From the NCBI GenBank assembly GCA_965238125.1, contig OZ250179.1, forward strand, positions 558,001-622,000: a DNA stretch of 64,000 bases, written 5' to 3'. The position numbers and the translations under genes were made by a program. Positions 33,969-42,417 of the stretch are shown piece by piece; within the stretch, counting starts at the first letter, position 1; every line of letters begins with the position of its first letter. The DNA comes from UBA6623 sp965238125. Lineage in GTDB: Bacteria > Acidobacteriota > Terriglobia > Bryobacterales > UBA6623. The notes below the pieces were generated by a model. The model did no database searches and had not been told where the DNA came from. It was given only the letters and a program-made list of their open reading frames with translations.

Positions 33969-35638
33969 AGCCCGGATTTCCACTTTAGTTTCGGTTCTGC
34001 TAACCATCGGGTGGACTCGGACGCCTTTATTTATGCGGGCTTGAAAGCACTCAAGGCGCTGAGGAGATCAACACCCAATGGGTGAAAAAGAAAACAAACC
34101 GTTTCAGCTCACCTTCAATGGATTTCTCAAGGTCGATTTCCAAGGATCGCGAGTCACCTCGGATGGCGGGCTGATTCTCATTCGCGAACTGGACGAACGA
34201 CTCGGACTAGGCAAGCTGATAGACGAGCATCTGACGGATTCGCGGCAAGGCTCGAACAAGAAGTTCCCGTTCGTCGATCTGCTGCGACAGTCGGTCTACT
34301 CCCGCTTGGCGGGCTACGAGGATCTCAACGACGCCGTTCGTGTCTCCACCGATCCAACCTTTCGGCTGATTGGCTCGAAGAAGAACTGGGATCGCGGCGC
34401 GGCGCTGACCTCCCGGCTGCAGAGCTTCGAGACCGCCATGCTCGCCGGCGACGAGAATCTGATCGGGCTGATGGCGGTGAACCGCGAGTTGATCGCGCAA
34501 GCCGAGGCCGGTGATGACTCCGCGTGCGTCGTGCTGGACATGGACTCTACCGAGAGCCCCGTCCACGGCCGGCAGGAAGGCAGCGCCTACAACGGCCACT
34601 TCGAGTCGGTCTGCTACCACCCACTGTTGCTGTTCAACCAGCACGGCGATTGCTTGGCGGCAAAGTTGCGACCGGGCAACGTGTCCAGCGCCGAGGACTG
34701 GGACGAGCTGCTGCTGCCGGAAATCGAACGCCAACAGGCGGAGGGCAAACAGGTGACGTTCCGGGCCGATGCCGCCTTCGCCAAGCCGGATATTTACGAG
34801 ACGTTGGAGGAGCGCGGCGTGGACTACGTGATTCGCATCCCGGCCAACAAGAGCCTGGAGCTGGAGATCGAAGATATCCTGTTTCGTCCGCCGGGCAGGC
34901 CGAGCGCAAAGCCCCTGGTGCGCTACAGGAGCTTTCGGTATCAGGCCGCGAGCTGGTCGAAGTCCCGGCGGGTTGTTGCGAAGGTCGAGCATCACCAAGG
35001 TGAGTTGTTTCCTCGCGTCGGTTTCATCGTCACGAGCATGGCCTTGCCGAGCCGCTCGCTGGTGCGGTTCTACAACAAGCGCGGCACGGCGGAGCAGTGG
35101 ATCAAGGAAGGCAAACAAGCGACGCATTGGACAAGGCTGTCATGCCATCGGTTCCGGGCCAACGAAGTGCGACTGCAACTCAGCGTGCTGGCCTATAACC
35201 TGGGGAACCTATGGCGGAGGCTCGGGCTGCCGCAACGGATCAAGAGCTGGTCGCTGACGAGCTTGCAACAGCGGCTGATGAAGACGGGCGGTAGGCTGGT
35301 CAAGCATGCGCGGTACTATTGGCTGCTGTTGGCCGAAGGACATCTGAACCGGCGGCTGTTCGGCGACATGCTGCATAGGATCTGGGCGCTGCCTGTGCCG
35401 GGTGGGTAGCGTTGCCCGGGCGAGGATCAACAGTTTTTGGCTCCAAAAAGGTTTCGCAGGGAGCAGTGTCGGCCGGAGCGCCGTTCAGTCCGCTCAATCA
35501 ACGTCTGTGAGCGGACGGACGAGCCCTGGCGCCTACCGGCGGAGGTGATGTGCAGGGTTCAGCGCGAAAAGACGTGGTATTCGGCGCAGCGGGGGTGTAT
35601 CCTGTGACCGTGCCAGGGCCAAAATGGAAATCCTGGCT
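33969..35638. mobile_element. IS1380-family insertion sequence, copy 3
   Basis: 1,670 bp, same orientation and near-identical sequence to copy 1 (one base difference noticed in the transposase gene). Ends AGCCCGGATTTCCA and TGGAAATCCTGGCT. The left flank TTCTTT and right flank TGGTGG do not match, so no target duplication is present; both neighbours are truncated genes. This points to a deletion or recombination event rather than simple insertion. Confidence 0.9.
34078..35409 (+). CDS. IS1380-family transposase (copy 3)
   Basis: 443 aa, intact; identical to copy 1 apart from Thr91 in place of Ala91. Same catalytic regions. High identity to copy 1, 19.5 kb away in direct orientation, means a recent transposition, a gene conversion or a duplication. 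Confidence 0.95.
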   Translation: MGEKENKPFQLTFNGFLKVDFQGSRVTSDGGLILIRELDERLGLGKLIDEHLTDSRQGSNKKFPFVDLLRQSVYSRLAGYEDLNDAVRVSTDPTFRLIGSKKNWDRGAALTSRLQSFETAMLAGDENLIGLMAVNRELIAQAEAGDDSACVVLDMDSTESPVHGRQEGSAYNGHFESVCYHPLLLFNQHGDCLAAKLRPGNVSSAEDWDELLLPEIERQQAEGKQVTFRADAAFAKPDIYETLEERGVDYVIRIPANKSLELEIEDILFRPPGRPSAKPLVRYRSFRYQAASWSKSRRVVAKVEHHQGELFPRVGFIVTSMALPSRSLVRFYNKRGTAEQWIKEGKQATHWTRLSCHRFRANEVRLQLSVLAYNLGNLWRRLGLPQRIKSWSLTSLQQRLMKTGGRLVKHARYYWLLLAEGHLNRRLFGDMLHRIWALPVPGG

Positions 35639-36159
35639 TGGTGGCCTTCCAAGCCGGATGGTTCAAGTTTTCACTTTGCACGGTGCACCTCTACTACGGG
35701 TCGAAATCCGGGGCCAAGTTCCGCCGGCGCGTCAAGGAGATCGGCAAGATCGCCGGATTCCTCTCCGAGCGTTCCGATGCCATTCGAGAGCGTGAGCAGC
35801 GCGGGGAGAACTTCATTCTGCTGGGCGATTTCAACATTGTCGACTCCGAGGACGACACCTTCCAAGCCCTCACGAAAAACGGCTTCACTGTCCCGCAGCC
35901 GCTGCATAAGAGCAACGTCGCCAAGACGATGTTCTACGACCAAATCGCCTTTCGCGTGCGCGAAAAGGAACTCAAGCTGGGCCCGAGTGCGCCCAACAGC
36001 GGCGTGTTTCGTTTTTTCGATTCCGTTTTTCGCGACGGCGACGAAGACTATCGCGTCTTGGACAGCTCGGGAAACTGCTGTTCGATGATGCTGCGAACGG
36101 AAACGAAAGGCCCGGCCTCGATCGTGGTTGAAGACCGCGGTGGTTGGCGTCGTTCGTAG
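35639..36159 (+). pseudogene. endonuclease/exonuclease/phosphatase family fragment
   Basis: C-terminal 170 residues or so of an EEP-fold protein. It begins in frame right at the IS1380 end (VAFQAGWFKFSLCTVHLYYG) and includes ENFILLGDFNIVDSEDDTF, the G-D-F-N catalytic motif. The N-terminal half with the Mg-binding Glu is missing. The last 25 residues before the stop match no motif I know. Host or element origin cannot be decided. About 150 bases of unassigned sequence follow. Confidence 0.8.
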
Positions 36160-36311
36160 ATGGAATGCCACTTAAACGCGTACCGGCGTTTTCTCCCTCG
36201 GCCGCAGGAGCGGGGTTCGTCAAGGCGAAAGCAAATGGACGGGGGCTCACCGCACGTGCGTTCCGTCGTTAGCGCAGGGGCAGGCGGTATCAAGGGGGGA
36301 TGTTACAACCT

Positions 36312-38011
36312 CTAGTATTCATCCAAACCCTGCGCCTTCAACTCTTCCCACGTTTTCGGCTTCCACTCCCGGGCGAGTCGCTGGGCTTCGGCGATTTGTT
36401 CCCGGGGCATTTGTTCGGCAACCAGGTCCCTCACCTCTTTCGATGCCTCTACATTTTGTGCATCACAGCCGCGCTCGCGGCCCGGTTAGCGCACCATGAA
36501 ACCGTCGCGAAGCGGGTCGCGTGGATCGACGCAAAACTCTTGGCGGCCCGTGATGAATGCGCTGCCTTCAACCTCCGGCACGATCGCCGCGTGGGGGCCG
36601 AAAGGCAATTCCTCCCTCACCCTGACGCGGAAGCTGGTTCCGACGATGCTTTCGATCGAGATCCATTCTTCCGGAGCGATTTCACCGCGGGCGCGATGAA
36701 TGGCGGCTCGCGCGCTGACTCCCGTGCCGGTGGGCGAGCGGTCGAGTTCTCCGTCGGCGAAGATGCAGACGTTACGGCTATGCGCCGAGGCGCTCTCGGG
36801 CGGTGCAATGAAAATCGTGCCGTAGAGAAAGCCGAGATCCGGCTCGAAAGGGTGCTCGATCGATCGGGCATCCATGACGGCCTGCTTGATCGCTCTGCTG
36901 GCGTCGATCAAGGCGTGGGCTTGGGATGCCTCACAGCTGAGCCCGAGTTCAGACGCTTCGACGAAAGCGTAGTAGGCGCCGCCGAACGCCAAGTCGTAAC
37001 GCACGGCGCCGAAGCTCGGCACTTCGACTTGTTCGTCGAGAGCTACGACGTATGAGGGGACATTGAGAAAGCGCACGCTTTCGACGCGGACCGGCCGAGA
37101 CGCGTCCTCTTCGACCCTTACCGCGGCCCTCACCAGCCCGGCGGGCGTATCGATCACTATCGGGGTTTCGGCGCCTTGTGGGGGGATGAATCCCGTCTCG
37201 ATCGCCACCGTTGCGACGGCAATGATGCCGTGCCCGCACATCGTGCTGTAGCCTTCGTTGTGCAGGAACAGGACTCCGAAATCGGCCTCTTCGGTCACCG
37301 GCTCGGTGACGATCGCGCCGTACATATCCGCGTGCCCGCGAGGTTCGAGCATGAGGATTCGTCGCAAGTGATCGAGATGCTCCTTGGCATAGCGTCGTCG
37401 TGCCGGCATCGTATCTCCGGGCAACTCGGGGTAGCCGGCCACGATGACGCGAAGCGGTTCGCTGGCGGCGTGCGCGTCGATGGTTTCGATCCGTAGCCGG
37501 CCGGAGGGCGGCCGCCAGCCCCTCAGGCGTTCAAACAGTCGCGGGAACGGTTTTTTCATGAAGGGGCGGCGTGGACCCGCCGGCAAACAGGTAGCGAGCG
37601 TAGCAAATCGGGCGATCGGTTGTCGCGGTTTTGGAAGGCTGCGGGGCATGAGGTCCGCCCATGCTCCTGTTCAGCGGCCTTGCGATACCACTTGGCGGCT
37701 TCGGCTGGATCCTTCGGCACGCCTTGGCCTTGACGGAGAAGCACGCCCAGCATGCTCTGTGCTACGGCTTGGCCCTGTTCCGCCGCCATGCGGAACCACT
37801 TGGCGGCTTCGGCGTAATCCTGCGGCACGCCTTCGCCTTCGTAGTACATCAACCCCAGGTTGAATTGCGCCTCGGCGTCCCCCTGTTCGGCCTGCGCCCT
37901 AAGCTCTTCTATCCCGACGGCGGGGCCTTTGATCCCGCCCTCGGGTTGCTGCACCCCGCCACAATGGGCCAATAGCCCACCGCACATCAAACCGAACAAG
38001 AGGCGTTTCAC
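36312..38011 (-). pseudogene. Sel1-repeat lipoprotein split by a racemase-family gene
   Basis: The N-terminal part (38011 down to about 37665) has a GTG start, a lipoprotein signal (MKRLLFGLMCGGLLAHC, Cys17) and two Sel1 repeats (AQFNLGLMYYEGEGVPQDYA, SMLGVLLRQGQGVPKDPAEA). It stops making sense after KWYRKAAEQ. The C-terminal part (36488-36312) reads ERGCDAQNVEASKEVRDLV and then EQIAEAQRLAREWKPKTWEE up to a stop, the usual tail of such Sel1 proteins. Between the two lies only the racemase-family gene (about 1.17 kb) with no IS ends in view. I read this as one gene interrupted by another. Confidence 0.7.
36486..37559 (-). CDS. proline racemase family; trans-3-hydroxy-L-proline dehydratase-like
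   Basis: 357 aa from the ATG of MKKPFPRLFERL; a longer frame to 37649 lacks family similarity. First catalytic motif STMCGHGIIA with C108; second motif DRSPTGTGVSAR with Thr277 where racemases and 4-hydroxyproline epimerases have Cys. Family knowledge: the Cys/Thr combination marks trans-3-hydroxy-L-proline dehydratases (EC 4.2.1.77), the Cys/Cys pair marks racemases and epimerases. Other family stretches include IETIDAHAASEPLRVI and EGSAFITGRQEFCVDPRDPL. The gene lies inside a Sel1-repeat gene. It would feed collagen-derived hydroxyproline breakdown; no reductase partner is adjacent. Confidence 0.85.
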   Translation of the reverse strand: MKKPFPRLFERLRGWRPPSGRLRIETIDAHAASEPLRVIVAGYPELPGDTMPARRRYAKEHLDHLRRILMLEPRGHADMYGAIVTEPVTEEADFGVLFLHNEGYSTMCGHGIIAVATVAIETGFIPPQGAETPIVIDTPAGLVRAAVRVEEDASRPVRVESVRFLNVPSYVVALDEQVEVPSFGAVRYDLAFGGAYYAFVEASELGLSCEASQAHALIDASRAIKQAVMDARSIEHPFEPDLGFLYGTIFIAPPESASAHSRNVCIFADGELDRSPTGTGVSARAAIHRARGEIAPEEWISIESIVGTSFRVRVREELPFGPHAAIVPEVEGSAFITGRQEFCVDPRDPLRDGFMVR

Positions 38012-38111
38012 GCCAAGATCATACCGTATGGAAGCCACCGGCAAGGGCAGCGGCGGGCGGGCCGAGAATTGGCCGCTCACCCGTTCATCCAGTGCGCGAT
38101 ACTGTTCCCGT

Positions 38112-38291
38112 ATGACAATCGACGACTTGAACCGCAAACAGAGATTCGCCACCTGGGCCGGATTGCTGGAGCGACACCAACAGCGGCGTGAACAGCGTCG
38201 GACAGAGGAATTCTGGGCAAGCGGGCGTCGCCAGGCGAAGCGGCGGAAAGGCGAGTCAGCTTTGAACGATTCCTCGGAGAGTTGCCCATGA
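38112..38291 (+). CDS. 59-aa basic protein, unknown
   Basis: Begins MTIDDLNRKQRFATWAGLLE and is Arg/Gln-rich (RHQQRREQRR). No family. The stop overlaps the next ATG (ATGA), which suggests translational coupling with the membrane protein downstream and supports both being genes. No clear ribosome binding site. Confidence 0.5.
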   Translation: MTIDDLNRKQRFATWAGLLERHQQRREQRRTEEFWASGRRQAKRRKGESALNDSSESCP

Positions 38292-38927
38292 AGGAATACA
38301 CGCTGATCGAGATCGCCGAGATAACGGCACTGGCGTACGCCGGGTTGTTGGCGGCGGCTTTCGGGTGGATACTCTTGAGAATCACATGGCCAAACCGAGA
38401 TGACCATCGTCATCTTCGAGAGCGAGAACGTAAACTTCGGAAGGACATTGAGGATTGGACGGGCTACAGAACCGATGAGTTCAAAAAAATGCTGGATGAA
38501 GAGCGCGAACTTTACTATAGGATCCCCGACCCCTGGCCGGAACTCCCAAGCCTCCCAGACGAATTTCTCGGCATTTCGAGGGTGCCAAGGGCTCGGTGGG
38601 GATTTCCGTATTTCCGTTTGGGGGCGGCTTGTTCGGTTTTGCGTCGGCCTGTTCGGCCTTGCTTGCCTTGTCACCGGAGTGTCTTTTGGGTTTGGGAGCG
38701 TGTTCGGTCCGCCGTTCGACTTTACCAACCATTGGTTGGATATTGGGTACTGGGGGGCTCTCGTGTTCCCGCTCTCGATAATGGTATGGACTGTTGTTGT
38801 GTGGACTCCTTTGATCTTGCTGGTCAAGATCTTGCTTCGGACAAGAGCGTGTGGGGCCGTGGCGAATCGAATGCGAGGTATGGGCTTCGTGTTCGTGGGG
38901 GACGACACGGAAGAGGAATCAATCTGA
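38288..38927 (+). pseudogene. membrane protein, apparently frameshifted
   Basis: The first frame has a membrane helix (AEITALAYAGLLAAAFGWIL) and a charged cytoplasmic stretch (EFKKMLDEERELYYRIPDPW, then PSLPDEFLGISRVPR). From about 38590 coding character moves to another frame that carries two more helices (FCVGLFGLACLVTGVSFGFG and ALVFPLSIMVWTVVVWTPLI) and ends VFVGDDTEEESI. One indel near 38580-38610 would make a single protein of about 210 aa. GGAGAG precedes the ATG. Two adjacent genes are the other reading. No family recognised. Confidence 0.5.
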
Positions 38928-38996
38928 ACCCATTAAGCCCACATGCCTCAGTGTAGATGCCCGTCCTACTGTCCGCCGTAGTCCTCACCTCCCCAC

Positions 38997-39383
38997 TCAT
39001 CCCACCAAATCGCCCTCGCTCACACCTAGCTCATCGGTGGGGTCCTTTGCCACCCTCTCGCCGTTCTCATCCCTGCTCAACAAGATCACATTCTCGGCGA
39101 CCACCTCGATTCGACTTCGCTTCTTCCCACTGTCGTCGGTGAACGTCTTCGACTGCAGCCGTCCTTCGACGAACACCTGCTTGCCCTTGGTGAGATACGG
39201 CCCAAGATTCTCCGAGCGCCAGACGACGATGTTGTGCCAGTCGGTTTGCTGCTTGTAGCCGGTGGCGGACTTCACCGAGCGGTTGGTCGCCAGCGAGAAG
39301 TTGCTGACCGTGACGTCGCCGGTGGTCTGCTTGGTCTCGGCGTCGCGGCCGAGCAGTTGAACGCGGTTTACGCTGCGGGACAT
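38997..39383 (-). CDS. ssb: single-stranded DNA-binding protein of the element
   Basis: 128-aa SSB with the OB fold: MSRSVNRVQLLGRDAETKQT, VSNFSLATNRSVKSATGYKQ, TDWHNIVVWRSENLGPYLTKG and VFVEGRLQSKTFTDDSGKKR in order (each quoted in part). The usual acidic PF tail (DDIPF) that recruits partners is absent; it ends ELGVSEGDLVG. Ribosome binding site AAGGAG precedes the ATG. It lies between the unknown membrane gene and tRNA-Gly on the minus strand, so it is the first element gene from the attachment site. A shorter SSB with no tip motif suggests a phage or element version. Confidence 0.9.
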   Translation of the reverse strand: MSRSVNRVQLLGRDAETKQTTGDVTVSNFSLATNRSVKSATGYKQQTDWHNIVVWRSENLGPYLTKGKQVFVEGRLQSKTFTDDSGKKRSRIEVVAENVILLSRDENGERVAKDPTDELGVSEGDLVG

Positions 39384-39537
39384 AGGATCTCCTTGAAGCC
39401 GGCGGCAAGCCGCACGACTCCGCTTGCGCCCGGCAACGCCGGAGGCGCTACTGGGCAATTACTGGGCAAAATTATCAGGAAACGGGGTGCTGAGAATGCG
39501 GCCCAGAGAAGATTTCGGGCCGTAAATTGTTGAAAAC

Positions 39538-39612
39538 TGGAGCGGGAGACGGGGATTGAACCCGCGACATTCAGCTTGGGAAGCTGACGTTCTACCACTG
39601 AACTACTCCCGC
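39538..39612 (-). tRNA. tRNA-Gly (CCC), element attachment site
   Basis: Cloverleaf: acceptor GCGGGAG/CTCCCGC, D arm GTTC/GAAC, anticodon stem TCAGC/GCTGA with loop TTCCCAA (anticodon CCC), T arm GCGGG/CCCGT with TTCAATC, discriminator T and an encoded CCA. The 3' half is repeated at 25941, which marks it as the integration target. The gene remains whole. Confidence 0.95.
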
Positions 39613-39792
39613 TCTGGAGGGGCGCGCAACCTCTGCGATCCATCAAATATGAGCGCTTTTTCAAGCGGCCCGGTTGCGCGGCGAACTAACTATAGCATAG
39701 CGTCCCGCGAGGCTTGCGGATCCAAGGCGGGCGCGGCTGGCGTTCGGTCGAAGGGGCTACGCCCGAACGCAAACCTCGCTGAGATCGTCCTC

Positions 39793-40848
39793 TCAAGCCG
39801 CTCGCGCGGGGAGGATCTCGCGCATCACCGCCACAGCCGCCTCGCACTCCTCGCGGTTCACGTCATGATGTGTCACTAATCGCATGCGGGTGCCGCTGAG
39901 GCCGTTGGCCAGCACGCCCTTTTCTTTCAAGCGCCCAGACAGCTCGCCAGCCGTCATGCCCGTCCCGGCGCAGTCAAAGAACAAGATATTGGTTTCGACC
40001 AAGTCCGGATCGATCGCCACGCCGGGCATCTCGATCAATGATTCCGCTAAGTAGCGCGCGTTGGCGTGATCGTCGGGTATCTTGGCCGGCGACTCTTCGA
40101 GCGCGACCAGACCGGCGGCGGCCAAGACGCCCACCTGCCGCATTCCCCCTCCCAAGCCTTTGCGAACCCGCCGAGCTTCTTGGATGAAATCGCGGTTGCC
40201 CGCAAGCATGGAGCCGACCGGCGCGCCTAAACCTTTCGAGAGGCAAAACATGACCGAGTCGACGGGCGCGGCTACTTCGGCGGGCGTTGTTTCCAGAGCC
40301 GCCGCGGCGTTGAAAATCCGCGCGCCGTCCATGTGAACGGGGATGGAATCGGCGTGGGCTTTCTCGCAAATCTCGGCGACGATCGTTTGGGGATAGACAC
40401 GGCCGCCCGCGACGTTATGGGAGTTCTCGATTGAAATCAACCCAGTGCCTTCAAAATGGTCGCTTCGACCACGAACCCGCGCGGAGACCATGTCCCAATG
40501 GAGTATTCCGTCCTCGGTCGAAATCGTCCGCGTCAAGCAATTCGCAAGACTTGCCGGCCCGCCCATCTCATAGAGCACGATGTGAGAGCGGTCGTCGCAG
40601 ATGATTTCCCGCCCGGGTCGGGTGTGGGTGCGAATCGCGGTCTGATTGCCCATGGTCCCGGTCGGGACGAACAGCGCCGCCTGCTTTCCCATGATCTCGG
40701 CGGCGCGCTCCTCGAGCCGGTTTACGGTTGGATCTTCGCCGTAGACATCGTCGCCGACCTCGGCCTCGAACATGGCGCGCCGCATGGCCGGGGTCGGCTT
40801 GGTCACGGTGTCGCTGCGAAGATCGATGAAGTTGTCGGACGTACTCAT
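39793..40848 (-). CDS. ltaE: low-specificity L-threonine aldolase
   Basis: 351-aa PLP enzyme of fold type I cleaving threonine or allo-threonine to glycine and acetaldehyde. Motifs: DLRSDTVTKPTPAMRRAM at the N-terminus, VGDDVYGEDPTVNRLE, ALFVPTGTMGNQTAIRTHTR, ISIENSHNVAGGRVYP, HMDGARIFNAAAAL, and the PLP lysine in FCLSKGLGAPVGSML. Start chosen at MSTSDNF. hemW ends 45 nt upstream on the same strand, so the two may share a transcript. Symbol by family similarity only. Confidence 0.92.
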   Translation of the reverse strand: MSTSDNFIDLRSDTVTKPTPAMRRAMFEAEVGDDVYGEDPTVNRLEERAAEIMGKQAALFVPTGTMGNQTAIRTHTRPGREIICDDRSHIVLYEMGGPASLANCLTRTISTEDGILHWDMVSARVRGRSDHFEGTGLISIENSHNVAGGRVYPQTIVAEICEKAHADSIPVHMDGARIFNAAAALETTPAEVAAPVDSVMFCLSKGLGAPVGSMLAGNRDFIQEARRVRKGLGGGMRQVGVLAAAGLVALEESPAKIPDDHANARYLAESLIEMPGVAIDPDLVETNILFFDCAGTGMTAGELSGRLKEKGVLANGLSGTRMRLVTHHDVNREECEAAVAVMREILPARAA

Positions 40849-40893
40849 GTGGGATGATCTCACCTTCGTCGCGGGGAGCGGATCGGCGTTGCC

Positions 40894-42003
40894 TCAGTCC
40901 GCTAGAAACTGCTGAAATACCTCATTGGAATACATCACGCCCTCGGCTGTCAGCCGCACTCGGCCGCTTTCGGTCTTCGACAGCCAACCGAGATCCCGCA
41001 GCCGTTCCAGACTTTCGCCGTAGCGCTTCCATTCCGGTTCGGTCGGTTTGACCCCCGCCATTTGCCGCAGCCCGGTGATGAACTTGTCTTCGCTGCGGCG
41101 CTCCGGGCCGATTTCCCAGACCTCGCTTCGCGGACTCTCGCCCCGACCGGCGCGCTCGACGTATTCGGTAACCGTTCTCACATTCGCCCAGCGGCGCGCC
41201 CCGTCGAAGGAGTGCGCATCGGCGCCGAAACCGAAATAGCGCTGCATATTCCAGTACTTGAGATTGTGGCGCGACTCCCGGCCGGGTGTGGCGAAGTTCG
41301 AGATTTCGTAGCGCCGAATGCCCATCGCCTCCAAGCGCTCGACCGCTCTTTCATAGAACGCGGCGATTTGATCCTCGTCCGGAACCCGATCGGCGCCGAA
41401 ACGCGCTCCCCCGACTCGCATTTCCCCGCCCAAGCGGCTTTCGTCGTCGACTTCCAGCATGTAGACGGAAACATGGGGAGGGGCCAACCGCTCGACCCAG
41501 TCGAGTGATTCTTCCCAACCGGCCTCGGTTTGGCAAGCGAGGCCGGCAATTAAATCGACATTGATGTCTTCGATGCCGACTGTCCGCAAGAGGGCGACTT
41601 CGCGGGCGACGTCCTCCGGCGTGTGCTTCCTTCCCGATGCCGCCGCCTCGCGCGGGACGAAGGACTGCACGCCCAGACTGATCCGATTGACGCCCGACCG
41701 GGCCCACGCTCGCGCCCCCTCCGCCGTTACGGTCAGCGGAGAAGCCTCGATCGTGACCTCGGCCTTGTCGACGGGGCCGAGCGCGGCGAGAATACCGTCG
41801 AGTTGTACAGGATCCAACAGACTGGGCGTTCCTCCGCCGAAGTAGACGGAGTCCGCCGGATCGGTGTCGGCCCGATCACGAATTTCGTTGGCGAGCGCCT
41901 GAAGGTAGGGCTCGACGAGCGTTTGAGGAAAGACGCCGGAGGCGAAGTTGCAGTACGTGCACTTCTGCCGGCAGAAAGGGATCGAAATATAGAGGCCGAT
42001 CAT
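40894..42003 (-). CDS. hemW: radical SAM heme chaperone HemW
   Basis: 369 aa. Radical SAM cluster motif C11-x3-C15-x2-C18 (PFCRQKCTYCNF), then VYFGGGTPSLLD, EVTIEASPLTVT, RISLGVQSF, INVDLIAGLACQT and the HemN C-terminal domain with RRYEISNFATPGRESRHNLK and YFGFGADAHSFDG. HemW lacks coproporphyrinogen oxidase activity; in the oxidase HemN the cluster is preceded by other residues and has a fourth Cys (CxxxCxxCxC), here C-N-F, which supports HemW. It delivers heme to respiratory enzymes. Confidence 0.92.
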   Translation of the reverse strand: MIGLYISIPFCRQKCTYCNFASGVFPQTLVEPYLQALANEIRDRADTDPADSVYFGGGTPSLLDPVQLDGILAALGPVDKAEVTIEASPLTVTAEGARAWARSGVNRISLGVQSFVPREAAASGRKHTPEDVAREVALLRTVGIEDINVDLIAGLACQTEAGWEESLDWVERLAPPHVSVYMLEVDDESRLGGEMRVGGARFGADRVPDEDQIAAFYERAVERLEAMGIRRYEISNFATPGRESRHNLKYWNMQRYFGFGADAHSFDGARRWANVRTVTEYVERAGRGESPRSEVWEIGPERRSEDKFITGLRQMAGVKPTEPEWKRYGESLERLRDLGWLSKTESGRVRLTAEGVMYSNEVFQQFLAD

Positions 42004-42120
42004 GACGCACCTCTACGGTCAACCGCCCCATGCGATTCGTACGAATGCCGCGTCTTGGCTCAGGCACGACGACGAAAACCGTCGCGCCTCAGCCCATCCT
42101 TCGAAACGCGCGAGCGTGGA

Positions 42121-42417
42121 TTACCAACGGCCGCCGCGGCGACCACCATCGCCGCCGCCACCGCCGCGGTCTGGGCGAGGGCGAGCCTCGTTGACAACAA
42201 CATTGCGTCCCGCGATGTCGGCGCCATTGACGGCCGCGATCGCGGTTTCAGCTTCCCCGTCGTCATCCATTTCAACAAAGCCAAAGCCGCGGGATTGACC
42301 CGTGTCTCGGTCGCTGATGATCTGAACCGATCCCACTGAACCGTGAGCGGAAAAGGCTTCCCGCACATCGTCTTCCGTGGCTCCAAAAGCCAGGTTACCT
42401 ACGTAAAGTTTTTTCAC
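42121..42417 (-). CDS. RRM RNA-binding protein
   Basis: 98-aa single RNA-recognition-motif protein. RNP2 is KLYVGNLAFG near the N-terminus, RNP1 is SRGFGFVEM; ends in a Gly/Arg-rich tail (RPDRGGGGGDGGRRGGRW). Such small RRM proteins of bacteria act in RNA folding, often under cold stress. GTG start after GGAAGA. Divergent from sppA. Confidence 0.93.
   Translation of the reverse strand: MKKLYVGNLAFGATEDDVREAFSAHGSVGSVQIISDRDTGQSRGFGFVEMDDDGEAETAIAAVNGADIAGRNVVVNEARPRPDRGGGGGDGGRRGGRW

Larger units (their letters stand above)
25941..39612. mobile_element. integrative element in tRNA-Gly(CCC), IS-disrupted
   Basis: About 13.7 kb between the tRNA-Gly gene (39538-39612) and a directly repeated 3' tRNA fragment (25941-25989). 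The tyrosine recombinase gene adjoins the fragment and ssb adjoins the tRNA, the standard layout. The left half is a compact minus-strand operon with a primase-helicase, helicase and integrase whose genes overlap by 1-4 nt. No capsid, tail, conjugation or plasmid-partition genes are seen, so it looks like a satellite, a defective prophage or an integrated replicon. Two IS1380 copies have damaged it, and 35639-38927 holds genes that look foreign to a phage-like element. Mobility is probably lost. Confidence 0.8.

Noticed and set aside
14503..35638. Composite transposon bounded by IS1380 copies 1 and 3
   Set aside because: No matching target duplication at the outer ends and the enclosed DNA contains housekeeping genes; recombination or duplication explains it better.
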